A stretch of 64,000 nt of DNA from Amaranthus tricolor (GCF_026212465.1 NC_080053.1:16815903-16879902), one strand, 5' to 3'. Numbered from the stretch's first letter, positions 25,201 to 37,233 are shown. A program made the numbers and translations. Notes: generated from the sequence alone by a model not told the origin.

Positions 25201-26848
25201 CTTTATTTAAACTACCCTTGCAACTAGAGACATGAGGAAGAAGCTTCACTACTGTTTCAGAGGGGTGACCCATCCTTTTGTGCCATAAATCCAAAGTAGA
25301 GGAAACCGCATTCACCAAGATTTGTGGCGCGGGATCAACGCCCTTGAAGTAGAAAAGTCCATCCCTCCTAATGCTCGTCCCAATCGGCTCCCTCAATTGG
25401 TCCTGTATAACACAAGTAGTAGGAGTAAATTGAACAGTACATTTCAAATTGTCAATAATTTGCGAAACCGAAATTAAATTACAACATAATTCCGGAACAA
25501 AAAGCACATGTTTAAGGGTTAGATTGTCAGATAAATAAACGGATCCCTCCTTTGTTGCAACAACAGATTTTCCATTTGGAAGACCCACCAAACAAGTGAC
25601 ATTATGAACATCAAATAACCATGAATCGTTACAGGTAACGTGGCGAGAAGCCCCCGTATCAATTATCCAAGAATTGCAATCAAACTCACCCGTTAATCGA
25701 TCATTAGAAACTTTAGTATTACCAATAAAAGAAGCAAGGATTTTCCATTGATCTGGTGAAAAAACCTGTGAAGAGGACGGTTCTATAGGCGGGTGAGAAG
25801 ACCCACCCGTGTTGCTACAGCCTACGGCGTGAGCTTTAACAGAACCACCACGACCCCTGGCGGTGGTCGGAGGCTGTCTACCGCGCCCTGAGGGTCCTGA
25901 ATTTCCCAACGGTCCTGATTGTTGCTTTGAAGAACCAGGCGGCCACCATTCAGGGTAGCCATGCAATTCGAAGCACCCAGAGATGACATGGCCGGATTTC
26001 CGGCAGTGAGAGCAAAATAAAGCTGATTTATCTCGTTGGTCAGAGGACGCAGCCGCTGGAGAAGAACGCAGATCGGATCTGTTCCGACCTGGTGGCGTAC
26101 GGACAGCAAAGCCAACAGCTTGAGACGGTTTGTCTTCTGGGAACGGAGTGGTCAATCGAACCCGTTCATCTTGAACAAGCAATTGATAAGCACGATCGAT
26201 AGTAGGAAGGGGATCTTGAGACAATATATGAGCACGGGTTTGTGAAAAATTATCAGGATACAAACCCATTAAAAACTGATGAAGGCGGGTATTGTCTCTT
26301 CGTTTCTTATGTTCTTCCCCTGCTGTATAGGTATTACAACAGGAACATTGAATTAAAGGTTCGTAATTATTCAATTCCTCCCATAAGGCTGTTAATTTCC
26401 CAAAATACGTGGCAATTGACATGGTTTTCGTTTGTTCACAACGAGCAATAGATGATTTAAGCTGCTGAATCCGGGGTCCATTAACAATGGAAAATCGAGA
26501 TCGAAGGGTATCCCAAAGCCTTTTGGCATCTTTGTACCGAGAAAGGGTGGCCTTAATTTCGGGATCAATAGTATTCATGAGCCACGAAATAAGCATAGCT
26601 TGAAGAGTATCCCAATCGTCTTGTGTACAAGGGGAAGATGGAGCAGTAATTGTGCCATTGAAGAAGACGAATTTCCTGCTGGCTTGTAAAGCCATTTGAA
26701 CATCATTAGCCCATTCATCATAATTGTCTCCACGAAGTCGAGTTGGAGTTATGAAATCGCCGGGTCGATCATGAGGGCCAAGATAATATGGAGAGAAGAG
26801 GTCAAGTTTTGGTGGTGGTGGCGGCGGTGGTGGCTGATTTTCAGTCAT
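22265..26848 (-). pseudogene. Copia Gag-Pol polyprotein with one in-frame TAG
   Basis: About 1528 codons in one frame. In order: a gag domain (RLRGDNYDEWANDVQMAL), a CCHC zinc knuckle (CSHCRKSGHVISGC), protease (WIIDTGASRHVT), the integrase HHCC module (LWHKRMGHPSE...CDVCFRAKHS) and its D,D,E core (IVDDFSRAIW, VQSDNGMEF, TPQQNGRVERKH), RT ([43 protein letters not shown]) and RNase H (CDSDWAACPLTRRS, SSAEAEYQSMA). All catalytic boxes look intact. The sole obvious defect is a TAG at 23111-23113 in RT, just after KDLGSLK, where related elements have a Tyr codon. The start ATG at 26848 follows a roughly 25-base A tract in the leader (minus strand). Confidence 0.92.
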
Positions 26849-26873
26849 GGCAGAACGTTTTTTCTGGTAATGG

Positions 26874-26875
<2 letters not shown>

Positions 26876-26899
<24 letters not shown>
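26876..26899 (-). repeat. Poly(A) tract in the leader of the 5.0 kb copia element
   Basis: A run of about 24 T on the plus strand lies between the PBS and the gag start codon, so the transcript would carry an A tract in its 5' leader, about 30 bases before the ATG. Confidence 0.9.
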
Positions 26900-26905
<6 letters not shown>

Positions 26906-26922
26906 GGTTTTGAAAATCCCGA

Positions 26923-26935
26923 GCATCTGATACCA
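26923..26935 (-). other. Primer binding site of the 5.0 kb copia element
   Basis: The minus strand reads TGGTATCAGATGC directly next to the LTR end ...CTATCA. The first ten bases match the complement of the initiator tRNA-Met 3' end. Confidence 0.85.
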
Positions 26936-27108
26936 TGATAGAATTGATTTTTGGTGTTGATTGTCTTGCTTCTCATTGATTCATAGATTAATATAAATAG
27001 GTTACAAAGAGGAAGCTAGAATACAAAAAGATAACACTTAATCACCTAAATATATGAAAAGTCACTAAAGATTTAATATTCCCTAATCTCCTCAAAAGTC
27101 CCTTAACA
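26936..27108 (-). repeat. Right LTR (5' LTR) of the 5.0 kb copia element
   Basis: Begins TGATAGAATTG and ends CCCTTAACA, followed by the TSD GTAAT. It contains ATATAAATAG on the plus strand. The functional promoter should be read on the minus strand. Confidence 0.95.
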
Positions 27109-27113
27109 GTAAT

Positions 27114-28370
27114 ACATAAAGAAACAATTTTAATTCCAGCAAACTCCATTGGATTACTTTTGAGGTCTAAATTAGAGTTTATTTTATGATCCAACAATTC
27201 TAATACTAATTCACAACCAATCCAGATACACATATATGTGTCACAATCTAAAACTTCACAATCAACTACTTAACAATAAAATTAAATTGAATCCTCTAAG
27301 CACTGAGCTATTAGTGCATAAATATCACAATAACATAAATAAATCATCATTTAACATTAAACCAACGAATAGTAATCATGATAAATTCAAGTTGTAGTCG
27401 TAGATGACAAAAAAAAAATCAAAAAAGAATAAAAAAGCAATGATTAAAAGGCGGTTGGGACTGCTAGCTTTTCGAGTACATCCTTGCTTTTTTCGCAACA
27501 TATCATTACTCGGCTCTAAGATAATCGGAGCCTTGTGCTTAAATTCAAAGAAGACATATTGAAGCAATGAAACATTAAAAACACACACAAATAAAGCACT
27601 TTAATAACAGAGATACAAGTTATCATTGTAACTGATTTTTCAGAGCCTTAACCCTTGCATTTTGCGTCGTATCTTCAGCAAAATTGTTCCTCGTCTCCAA
27701 AGGTTCACCTCTTACGATACACGTTCTACCACCACCTCTTGGCATCCTTTATTTAAGTAGAAAAGTTTTGCGTTTATTTTGACTGAAAAACTACACATTG
27801 TTCTTCATGCGTGGTAACTTCTCATCCAGGAAGCAGAAGATTAAAGTCCGCTAAAGTTCCAATGATTGTCCTTAAGTCGGGCACTTGAATTAAAATGGAA
27901 TAATTTATACTACTTGAAAAGGATTGAAATGGAATAATCGTATTTCAAAACAAGATCACTAACCAAAAATTGGAAAAGAATATTGAGGAACTGAAACCCT
28001 AATTCAACATTCAATTGATTCATCAAAATCTAATCTTTATCAAAATCCAATTCATCAAAAATGAAATTCAACATTATAAGAAATTGAAAATAACAAGGCA
28101 TAAATGTATAGTTATACTCAAAATCATTAATATCAAAGACTTGCTAACGCACTCATTTGATCAAGGCCTCCATTACTAGACAGTAGACACCATAAGGTAA
28201 CCATTGTTTGTATAAACCCCTGAAAATATAATTGCATTTAAAATCTTGAGACCTTGAGAAATTGCTCATCTTATAAAAATGATTTACAACATTTATTATT
28301 GTTTTACGACATGATGATGATAGTTGTATATCTAAGAGTTAATTATCTACTTCTAAGTCTCCTAAAAAAC
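27114..28370. other. Interval with two short unrecognised coding-like stretches
   Basis: Mostly AT-rich non-coding DNA. Two minus-strand stretches look somewhat protein-like: one at about 27440-27550 inside an ORF (containing PIILEPSNDMLRKKQGCTRK) and a 40-codon ORF at 27623-27745 (MPRGGGRTCIVRGEPLETR...). I recognise neither family, and they may be exon remnants. Nothing else is supported. Confidence 0.35.
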
Positions 28371-28377
28371 ATACATC

Positions 28378-28658
28378 TGTAGGAAAATTTAGATGGTAAA
28401 ATAGTGAATGGATTTATTTGGAGAGGAAGATGAGTGAATATGTAGAATGTATATTGTTCTTCATTGTACAAAAAATTGATTACATTAATGGGTATTTATA
28501 GTGCAAGTTTACTAAAATATCTTAGATATTTTTATTTTTTTAATTACTTTCCTAGGATCTTACATTATATTATCTTAGATATTTTTATTTTTTAATTCTT
28601 TAGTTTAGATATTTTTATATTTAATTAAAATCCTAGATTTTTCTAGATTATTTAAACA
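28378..28658 (-). repeat. Left LTR (3' LTR) of the Tnt1-like element
   Basis: Begins TGTAGGAAAATTTAG and ends TTTAAACA. Contains repeated TTAGATATTTTTA words shared with the other copy. Confidence 0.95.
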
Positions 28659-28664
28659 CTCCCC

Positions 28665-31600
28665 CTAATCTGAAAAATCTTGAATTCTAAGTTGTCTTCT
28701 GAACTCGATAAATTTATCAGTTGATATGGGTTTTGTGAAAATGTCTGCGAGCTGCTCCCCTGTCTTGCAGAATTGTAGTTCGGTCTCTTTCTTGTCTACT
28801 AACTCACGAATGTAGTGATGTCGTATCTCGATGTGTTTTGATCTGCTATGAAACACTGGATTCTTCGTCATTGCTATTGTTGACATGTTGTCGCAGAACT
28901 TGTAGTTGGTGTCTCTTACTTATGTTGTAGATTGATTAATATCCTTCTGAGCCAGACTGCTTCACGTGCTGCACTTGTTTCTGCAATGTACTCTGCTTCT
29001 GCTGATGATAAAGCTACTGTCGCCTGTTTTTTTGATGACCAAGAGACCACCTTGTTTCCAAGCTGAAATACGTACCCGCTTGTACTTTTTCTATCATTCA
29101 CGCTTCCAGCCCAGTCGCTATCGGTGTATCCTGTGAGCTTGAAATCTTTTTCGGTTTCTTACATGATCCCATAGCTTTTTGTTCCTTTAATGTATCTGAG
29201 AATCCTCTTTGCTGCTGTTAGATGATCCTTGCTCGGTTCACTCATGAACCTGGATACGATGCTGACAACGTTGACTATATCTGGTCTTGTATGTATGAGA
29301 TAGATAAGAGAGCCGACCAAGCTTCGATACATTGCTCCGTCGACTTTTGGTTTTCCATCATACTTTGATAACTTCTCATTGATTGCCATTGGTGTAGCCA
29401 GCGGTTTACATTCACCCATGTTGAATTTCTTGAGAAGGTCTTCTGCATATTTCTCTTGTGATAGAGATATTCTTCCTGGGCTTTGTTTGATTTGTATGCC
29501 AAGGAAGTATTTCATTGTACCAAGGTCTGTCATCTCGTACTCCTTCATCATAGCCTTTTTAAATTCTTCGATCATCGTTGGGTGTGTGCCTGTATAGATT
29601 AGATCATCCACGTACAAGCATAAAATGAGAAAGTTGTTACCTTGTGTCTTGATGTATAGTGAAGGTTCACTCGGACTCTTGATGAAACCATGCTGGAGAA
29701 GATAATTTTCGATGTTGCTGTTCCACGCTCGGGGTGCTTGTTTGAGTCCGTACAGAGCTTTTTGAAGGCGATATACTTTGTCTTCTTGGCCTTTGATGAC
29801 GTATCCCTGCGGTTGCTCGACGTACACTTCTTCTTCAAGTTCTCCATTTAGAAATGCTGATTTGACATCGAGTTGAAAACTGGTAGCTGATGTTGTGCTG
29901 CTAATGCCAGGACTGTTCTGATTGTCTCCATGCGGACAACTGGTGCATATGTTTCGTTGAAGTCGATTCCTGGTTGTTGCGCATATCCCTTTACTACGAC
30001 CCTTGCTTTGTACTTGTTGATGGAGCCATCATCATTATGTTTCACCTTGTAGACCCACTTGAGTCCGATGACTTCCTTGTCTTGTGGTTTGTCTACAAGT
30101 TTCCATGTGTGATTCTTCTCAATCATTTTGATTTCTTCGTTCATAGCCTCAATCCATGTTTCTTCTTGTGCTGCTTCTTGAAATGTTTGTGGCTCACTAG
30201 AGAAGAGAGCCATCATTGCTTGGTCACAATGGTAATCTTGTAACCATGATGGCGGTTGCCGATCTCGTGTTGATCTTCGGGCTTCTTGATGTTGAGGAGT
30301 TGATCTTGTACTTTCAGGTGTACTTGGACTCGGAGATGATGGGTTTGTTGGTTGGTCTGCTCCGTCTTCTTCACTTGGATCTCTTACGAGAGTATCTCCT
30401 TCGCGAGCTTCAGTTTCTTTTTCTTTCCACGTCCATTCGGCTGCTTCGTCGAAAATTACGTCTCTAGAGATGATTAATTGTTTAGATTCAGGCTTGTAAA
30501 GGCGATATCCTTTTGTTTCGTGACTGTATCCAATGAATATGCATTTTTCTCCATTCTCATCGAGCTTTTCCCGATTTTCCTTCGGGATGTGGGCATAAGC
30601 TACGCATCCGAACACTTTGAGGTGTTCTACTCTTGGCTTTCTCTTGTGCCAGGCATCATATGGCGTTAAATTCCTAACTGCTTTTGTGGGAGATCTTTTG
30701 AGGATATATACTGCCGTGTGAACAACTTCGGCCCAGTATCCTTTGGGTAGATGTTTACCCTGCATCATGCTGCGGGCCATCTCTGCTATAGTGCGGTTTT
30801 TCCTTTCCGCGACACCATTTTGTTGAGGTGTACGCCTTGCTGTAAGTTCTCTTTTAATCCCATGCTTCTTATAGAAGTTGTTGAATTCGTTGCTTGTAAA
30901 TTCTCCGCCATGATCCGTTCTAAGAGTCTTAAGAGAATGCCCACTTTGATTTTCTGTGAGGGCTTTGAATTCCATGAAGTGGGAAAAAGCTTCTGATTTT
31001 TTCTCCAGGAAATATACCCACATCATGCGGGAGTAGTCATCTACGAACAGAAGAAAATATCTTTTTCCGCCAAGAGACGGATTCTTGGTAGGACCCCAGA
31101 TATCTGCATGAACAAGCTCTAGAGGAGCCTTGGCCCTCCAAGGTGCGGTAGGAAATGGCAATCTGTGCATCTTGCCATATATACAGCCTTCACAAATTTT
31201 ACTTTCATTTTTTATTGATGGTAGTCCAATTACCATTTCTTTTTGTTTTAATAGTTTTAGACTGTTAAAATTTAGATGCCCGAATCTCAAATGCCATAAG
31301 GTGGATTCATCATTTATTGAGTTTAAAGCCAATTTTTCTTCAAATGGCAATTTTAATGGGAATATTTTGTTAGGAGCCATTTCAACGGTTGTTATTATCT
31401 GACCCTTATTTTTATCATAGATTTGACATTTGTTATTCTCAAATTTAACCATATATCCTTTTTTAATTAATTGGCCTACGCTTAATAAATTTTGTGCAAG
31501 TCCAGGAACATAAAAAACTTCATGAATTAATTTTGATGAGCCATTTTTTGTTTTAACGGCGATTGTTCCTTTTCCGGCGACATCTTCTTTTTTACCGTCG

Positions 31601-32703
31601 CCAAGTGTGATGTGTGTTTTAACATTTTCGTCAAGAGTGACAAAATAATTTTTATTACCGGTAATGTGATTTGAACAACCACTATCAATATACCATATGT
31701 CACTTACTTTTTCTTGTGCATTTAATCCAGTGTAAAATATTTGCTCTCCGGAATTATTATTTTCGGAATAGTTTGCTTCTTCTTTTTGTCGATACCAACA
31801 ATCTTTTTCGAGGTGAGAGTGTTTTTTACACCTCTTACATTTGTACCGACAATCATTAGTATTGTAGTTAGTTTTCTTACATAATTTACAATAAAGGTCA
31901 GTTTGATTATTTAATCGACTCCTTTGATATTTAAAATTTTCTCTCCCCTTACTACAATTAGTTGATGTTTGTCCTTTTTCATAATTTTTACAATGACTAT
32001 TTTTATTTTCACCATTAGAAAATTTTAATTTCGCTTGAAAAGCTTGTTTTAGTGGTTCTTCGTTAAATCTTTTTAATCTATCTTCATGTGCAAGTAGTGA
32101 TCCCATTAATTCGGGTATACTTAATTGAGATAAATTTTTCTTGTTAACTTCTTCTATTTTTGTGGCAATAATGTTATATTTTTGTGATAGACTCCTTAAT
32201 ATTTTTCGAATCACATTTTCATCTTCTATTTTACCACCATTTGATCTTATTTGATAAACTATATTAGTGACTCGGTCAAAAAATGAATGTATTGTTTCAT
32301 TTTCTGTCATTAATAGATTATCAAATTCTCTCCATAGTGATTGGAGTTTAAAAAGAATTACCTCTTCGGAACCTCTATATTTTGTCTCCAGGATCCTCCA
32401 AGCCTCCGTAGCTGTTTTTGCACGCATGATCGTTGTAAGAATTGCCTCGTCGACTCCACGATATAATAGGGATAGGGCATAGTTATCCCTTATCCTATTT
32501 TGTTTATATTGTTTTATTTTTGTTTCATCCCAAGATGACTCTTTAGTGTCATCTTTGGGTGGTTGCTCGTAACTTTCTTGTACTAATTCCCATAAATCTT
32601 GGGAGATAAATATTGACCTCATTTGCATAGCCCATTGTTCATATTTTTCTCCCTTAAATGTGGGAACCCAATTAACTTGGGGGTAATTAGTGGTTGAGAT
32701 CAT
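28665..32703 (-). pseudogene. Tnt1-like Gag-Pol polyprotein, broken in RT and RNase H
   Basis: The first 951 codons (29848-32703) are open: gag (MISTTNYPQVNWVPTFKGEK), two zinc knuckles, protease (WYIDSGCSNHITG), integrase zinc and catalytic modules (FVDDYSRMMWVYFLEK, RTDHGGEFTSNEF, TPQQNGVAERKNR) and the start of RT. The first knuckle, CKLCKKTNYNTNDC, has Asn where His is expected; the second, CKRCKKHSHLEKDC, is complete. A frameshift near 29870 breaks RT, which resumes at 29827 with [12 protein letters not shown] and [12 protein letters not shown]. Stops near 29160 and 28915 divide RNase H (SDWAGS..., SSAEAEYI). Tail motifs such as IEIRHHYIREL and LADIFTKPI reach the polypurine tract. Confidence 0.92.
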
Positions 32704-32789
32704 TTTTTATTTTGTGGTTAGAGGTTTATTTTATAGTGGAGTATGTTGGGTAATGTGTTTAAGTTGTTTGGAGGTCTTGGTTTTAATTA

Positions 32790-32802
32790 GCTCTTGATAC
32801 CA
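32790..32802 (-). other. Primer binding site of the Tnt1-like element
   Basis: The minus strand reads TGGTATCAAGAGC, complementary to the initiator tRNA-Met 3' end with one extra A relative to TGGTATCAGAGC. Two bases separate it from the LTR. Confidence 0.85.
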
Positions 32803-32804
32803 AA

Positions 32805-33086
32805 TGTAGGAAAATTTAGATGGTAAAATAGTGAATGGATTTATTTGGAGAGGAAGATGAGTGAATATGTAGAATGTATATTGTTCTTCATTGCACAAAA
32901 AATTGATTACATCAATGGATATTTATAGTGCAAGTTTACTAAAATATCTTAGATATATTTATTTTTTTTAATTACTTTTCTAGGATCTTCCATTATATTA
33001 TCTTAGATATTTTTATTTTTTAATTCTTTAGTTTAGATATTTTTATATTTAATTAAAATCCTAGATTTTTCTAGATTATTTTAACA
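32805..33086 (-). repeat. Right LTR (5' LTR) of the Tnt1-like element
   Basis: Begins TGTAGGAAAATTTAG and ends TTTTAACA, followed by ATACATC. About 2.8% different from the left LTR by eye. Confidence 0.95.
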
Positions 33087-33096
33087 ATACATCACT

Positions 33097-33378
33097 GACC
33101 TATTTGGTAATCAGTGCTAAATGGTGGAAATATGAATTATTTGTAATGTAAGTTTTTATGATGCATATCATGTCATTTTCATTGTAATGAAAGTCTGATC
33201 AAAATTTTTTCATAATTTTCAACCACATACCACATTTTCAAATGGTAATTTTGTACAGAAAATGAGATTGTTGAGTGAGAATGAGCATGATCAATAAACT
33301 TGTCAAGAGATATTCTACCAATATTAAATAACTTTTCATTATCATTTTTACTATTTAGTGCCAATTATCAAATAGGCC
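33097..33378. mobile_element. MITE with imperfect 28-bp inverted ends
   Basis: The left end GACCTATTTGGTAATCAGTG and the inverted right end GGCCTATTTGATAATTGGCA match with a few differences. The 282-bp interior is AT-rich and non-coding. No clear target duplication was found, perhaps because the Tnt1-like element sits only a few bases to the left. The superfamily is not assigned. Confidence 0.65.
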
Positions 33379-34338
33379 CTACATGTACTAAACTAAGAAA
33401 ACACAGTAGTATCAAAAATTGAAAATCATACATCTTCAACATGTGTATTTGCTACAGATTTGGGTATAATGTTCTAACAAAAAACAGATTTTTTAAGAAA
33501 AGTCAAAGTTCAAATCTTATAAGTGAAATTTAGGAGAACATAATGATTTAAAGAGCTTTGTTCTTTGTCTTTTAACAATAAGTAGTCTTTTAATTTGTTT
33601 TCAAATTCCAAAGTAATGCTTTGAGATTCATCGTACAAGGATCATATAAAACTGAGTTATTTTATATTTTATCTTACTATTTTTTTATTTCTAATTATAA
33701 TAATTATAATAGAAGATATGTTTTGTCTTTATATTTCAAGGCAGAGTAATGTAATATTATTCCTATTTTTTGAGTTCGTATCATAATAGAAGAAATATTT
33801 TGTAATGTATAACTATTTGGAATGATACAAATCACTATTACATGATTCACTAATTTCCTTGCGAATCGCGAATAGAAAAAGTGAATTATGATCGGTTTTG
33901 GGCTATTTTAGTGTCATTTTAAGCGAATCGCAAATTCAAAAAGCGAATTAGCTGGAAAATTATGTTACAATAATATAAATAATGTATAGTTATATTAAGA
34001 TTTTAGAATTAAACAAGATAAGATTTTGAAACGGAAAGCATAGTGTCATGATTAATAGAATCGGAAAGAAAGAATTGAAAATCTTCCTTCTTTGCATCTA
34101 ACTACATTGAAAACATAAAGTATCATGTCAGCAACACGAGCTAAACAGTAACAAGCTATTACTCGTGTCACTGCCCGAAAGTTTGAACTAAGGCAGAAAC
34201 ATTTAGATATAAATGAAGGCTTCACACCTTTGTGCCCCGGAAGTTGTTAAGGGGCATTATCATGTCCATAAGTGTTGTTTCTGAACCGGGGTAAATTCTG
34301 AGGTCCCACAAGTTATTGATAATAACTCTAAAAATATT
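33379..34338. other. AT-rich interval without a recognisable gene
   Basis: No ORF or repeat structure that I can support. The last 200 bases may be degraded upstream sequence of the copia fragment that follows. Confidence 0.4.
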
Positions 34339-36142
34339 GTGGATGTAGACATACAAAGCATGAGTTGCCACCTAGAAGTACCAGGGGAATCCCACCAAAG
34401 AGATATGATCCCGAATTTGAGACACAAATATCGAGATATCCAGTTAGCAAAGAGAGTAATGAAAATCCCTCACATTCAGCTATGGCTTTCAATACTGCTC
34501 TTTACTCTAATAATGTGCCTAAAAATGTTGAAGAAGCTCTTCAAGATCCAAGTGGAAAAAGGCAATGGAGGAAGAAATATTCGCCCTCAATAAGAATAAA
34601 ACATAGGAGAAGTGTCAACTACCAACATGAAAGGAAACTGTGGGGTGTAGATGGGTATTCACAATCAAGTATCATGCAGATAGTTCCATTGAGCACTACA
34701 AAGCTCGACTTGTTGCCAAGGGCTACACACAGACCTATGGAGTAGACTACTCTGATACTTTCTCTCCAGTAGCCAAGATTAATACAATCTGTGTTATGTT
34801 CTCAGTTGCTGCAAATAAAGATTGGCCTCTTCATCAATTTGATGTGAAGAATGGCTTTCTACATGGTGAAATTGAGGAAGAGGTATATATGAAAGCATAT
34901 CCTGGTCTCTCAAAAAGGTACAATCTAGGAGAAGGATGCAGGCTCAGTAAAGCTCTATACGGCCTGAAACAATCTCCAAGAGCATAGTTTGGAAGGTTTA
35001 CTACAACTATGAAGAAGTTCGGCTATGATCAAAGTAATTTCGACCACACTCTGTTTCTCAAGAAGAGAACGAATCAAATCACATGCTTGATAATCTATGT
35101 TGATGATATGGCGATCACTGGGAATGATGCAGAGGAGATTTATGATTTGAAGAAGAAACTATCCCTAGAGTTTGATATAAAAGATTCGGGCAACCTTAAG
35201 TATTTCCTTGGCATCGAAGTTTTGAGATCGAAAAAGGGAATCTTCATTAGTCAGAGAAAGTATATTCTTGATCTTTCGGAAGAGACTGGCATGCATTACG
35301 CCATAAGGTCTTATATATTGCTGTAGGAAATATTTTCTATAGCAGTTCATAATAGCTATAAATAGGCTTTTTTGGCATAGTGATGCTTGACTGTAAACCA
35401 ATCGAAACTCCTATGATGGCTAATGATGGGCTCCAAATGATTGAAGGGGCAAAATAGGCAGACAAAGATCGATATCGAAGAATGATGGGGAAACTCATAT
35501 ACCTCTCACATACAAGACCAGACATTGCATGTACTGTGGGTGTAATAAGCAAATTCATGTATATGCCTTAGATACAACATATGACAGTCGTGATGAGAAT
35601 TCTGAGGTATTTAAAGGGTACTAGTAGTAGAGGACTTCTCTTTGCAAAAATGATAATCTAGATCTTCTAACTGACACGGATGCAGATTGGGTAGGAGATA
35701 GAGATGATAGAAAGTCTACTTCTAGATACTTTGCTCTAGTAAGGGGTAATCTTGTCACTTGGAAAAGCAAGAAGCAAAAGGTTGTAGCTCTCTTAAGTGT
35801 TGAGGTTGAACTTTGAGGAATTGCCAAGGGTATTACAAAAATCTTGTGGATCGGGAAACTACTAAGGGAATTGAACTTCCTAGTGAAGGGAGCATGCAAC
35901 CTTTATTGTGATAACAAAGCAACAATCAGTATTTCTGAGAATCCAGTTCAGCATGATCGAATAACCATGTCGAGGTTGACCGTTATTTCATAAAGAAAAA
36001 ACTCGAGAAGAAAATTATTAGCCTTCCTTTTGTTCGCTCAAAGGATCAGCTGGCATATATCCTTACTAAGGCCGTAGCATCTGAAGCATTTGATCATGCA
36101 ATACGCAAGTTAGATCTCGGTGAACTATACGACAAAACTTGA
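34339..36142 (+). pseudogene. 5'-truncated Ty1-copia element: RT and RNase H remnants
   Basis: Plus-strand copia pol 3' half. It starts in the linker upstream of RT (STRGIPPKRYDPEFE, AFNTALYSNNVPKNVEEAL). RT fingers follow ([50 protein letters not shown]), then the palm ([25 protein letters not shown]). A TAG replaces the usual Trp codon after QSPRA, and several frame changes follow. RNase H traces lie at 35660-36000 (SWKSKKQK-type and SRSTSRY-type words in different frames). Coding ends at the TGA at 36140-36142, followed by a polypurine tract (TTGAGGGGGAAT). Gag, protease and integrase are absent. An 89-bp miniature element interrupts it at 35294. Confidence 0.88.
35294..35382. mobile_element. 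Miniature CACTA-like foldback, 89 bp, 3-bp TSD
   Basis: The sequence begins CATTACGCCATAAGG and, read from the other strand, begins CACTATGCCAAAAAAGCC. It is flanked by ATG at 35291-35293 and 35383-35385. Removing it restores continuity of the copia RT sequence (ETGM followed by LDCKPIETP). The interior folds further through GCTGTAGGAAAT / ATTTTCTATAGC. CACTA-like ends and a 3-bp duplication fit a very small CACTA derivative. Confidence 0.65.
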
Positions 36143-36151
36143 GGGGGAATA

Positions 36152-36316
36152 TAGGAAATAAGAATATTTCTAAAGTATATTTAGGGAATGTTATTATTCT
36201 ATAAATAATAGTTTGCCATATTTAGCTTTCTTTTCAGTGTATATATACATGATATAATACTTAGTTAAACTTAAAACAAAATCAGTATTCACTGGCCAAA
36301 CACTTTATTTTCCGCA
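36152..36316 (+). repeat. Probable 3' LTR remnant of the truncated copia element
   Basis: Directly follows the polypurine tract and begins TAGGAAATAAGAATATTTC, a likely decayed TGTAGGAAATA start. It contains a TATA-like GTATATATACATG. The right boundary, placed at CCGCA, is a guess because no second copy is present. Confidence 0.45.
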
Positions 36317-36586
36317 TTATTATTTTCTTCATTAATATTCATCTTTTAAGGCCAGAAATGCATTCTTATTCTAATTTGAATCCCATAGTCAAATTATAAC
36401 TCCAAAATCACAATCAAGCCAAAAGGTCATATTTAAAATCAACGTGTAATATTAATCCCCATTTTTTAAATCTCATCAACACTATCTTACCATCCAATTT
36501 CATTTTCAACTCTTAAATTCAAAACTATCCTTTTAATATTATCTTAGTACTTTATATCAAAAATAGTAACATTCGACATTACTTAT
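36317..36586. other. AT-rich spacer without features
   Basis: No gene or repeat seen between the copia remnant and MLE-2. Confidence 0.5.
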
Positions 36587-37233
36587 TACTCCCTCCGTTC
36601 TTTAAAGTTTGTCTAATTTGAGTTTTTCATACTTATTAAGAAAAATAGTCTTTTATTGTAGTGGGTATTATTTTAATTAGATAGTAGTATAAAGTAATAA
36701 TTGTATTGGAAGTATGAGAGAGAAATTTAAATAAACCGAAATTTAAAGAACAAAAAAATAATTGCATTTAATTGATGTGAGAGAACCTTATAAATACACT
36801 TAAAGTAACATACCCACTAAATTTTCCAAATTAGGAATGTTTTGGTGGGTTTTTTAAAAAAAGGAGGAAAAATGGCAAAATCTAATATTGAATACAACTA
36901 ACTTATCTATGAACAAACAATTGCATTTGGCAATTTTTAAGTACATGGATTTATATATTAAATCAATCTAATCAAAGATTACAAGTATAATCATCAAAAA
37001 AACCTTTCAAATTCTATTTTAGGAGTATATAAGTTGGTAAACTATAATCACAATCATCTTCAAATGTGCTTCCATATTGCTCAACTTTAATCAGAATCAT
37101 CATCAAAAAAACCCTTTATATAATCTGCTGAAATCCCAAACCACAAAAACAGCTCAAAAGAATTCAACAGAAACAGTATCCAATCACCCACCAAGTATAA
37201 GCAGGTATTGCACACCGCATCACAGACTTATTC

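Larger units (their letters stand above)
22085..27108 (-). mobile_element. Ty1-copia retrotransposon, 5.0 kb, nearly intact
   Basis: Complete minus-strand element with 173-bp LTRs and TSD GTAAT (22080-22084 and 27109-27113). A PBS adjoins the right LTR and a G-rich polypurine tract adjoins the left LTR. The LTRs differ at about 3 of 173 positions, so it is young. One polyprotein frame spans nearly the whole interior, with a single in-frame stop. This is the best-preserved retrotransposon in the window. I do not assign a copia lineage with confidence. Confidence 0.95.
28378..33086 (-). mobile_element. Ty1-copia retrotransposon, Tnt1-like, 4.7 kb
   Basis: Minus-strand element with LTRs of 281 and 282 bp (28378-28658, 32805-33086) that differ at about 8 positions. 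A PBS lies two bases inside the right LTR and a polypurine tract (ATTAGGGGGAG, minus strand) adjoins the left LTR. ATACATC flanks it directly on both sides (28371-28377 and 33087-33093), a 7-bp repeat where 5 bp is usual. Protein motifs resemble tobacco Tnt1 polyproteins (Tork/Tnt1 lineage). Confidence 0.92.
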
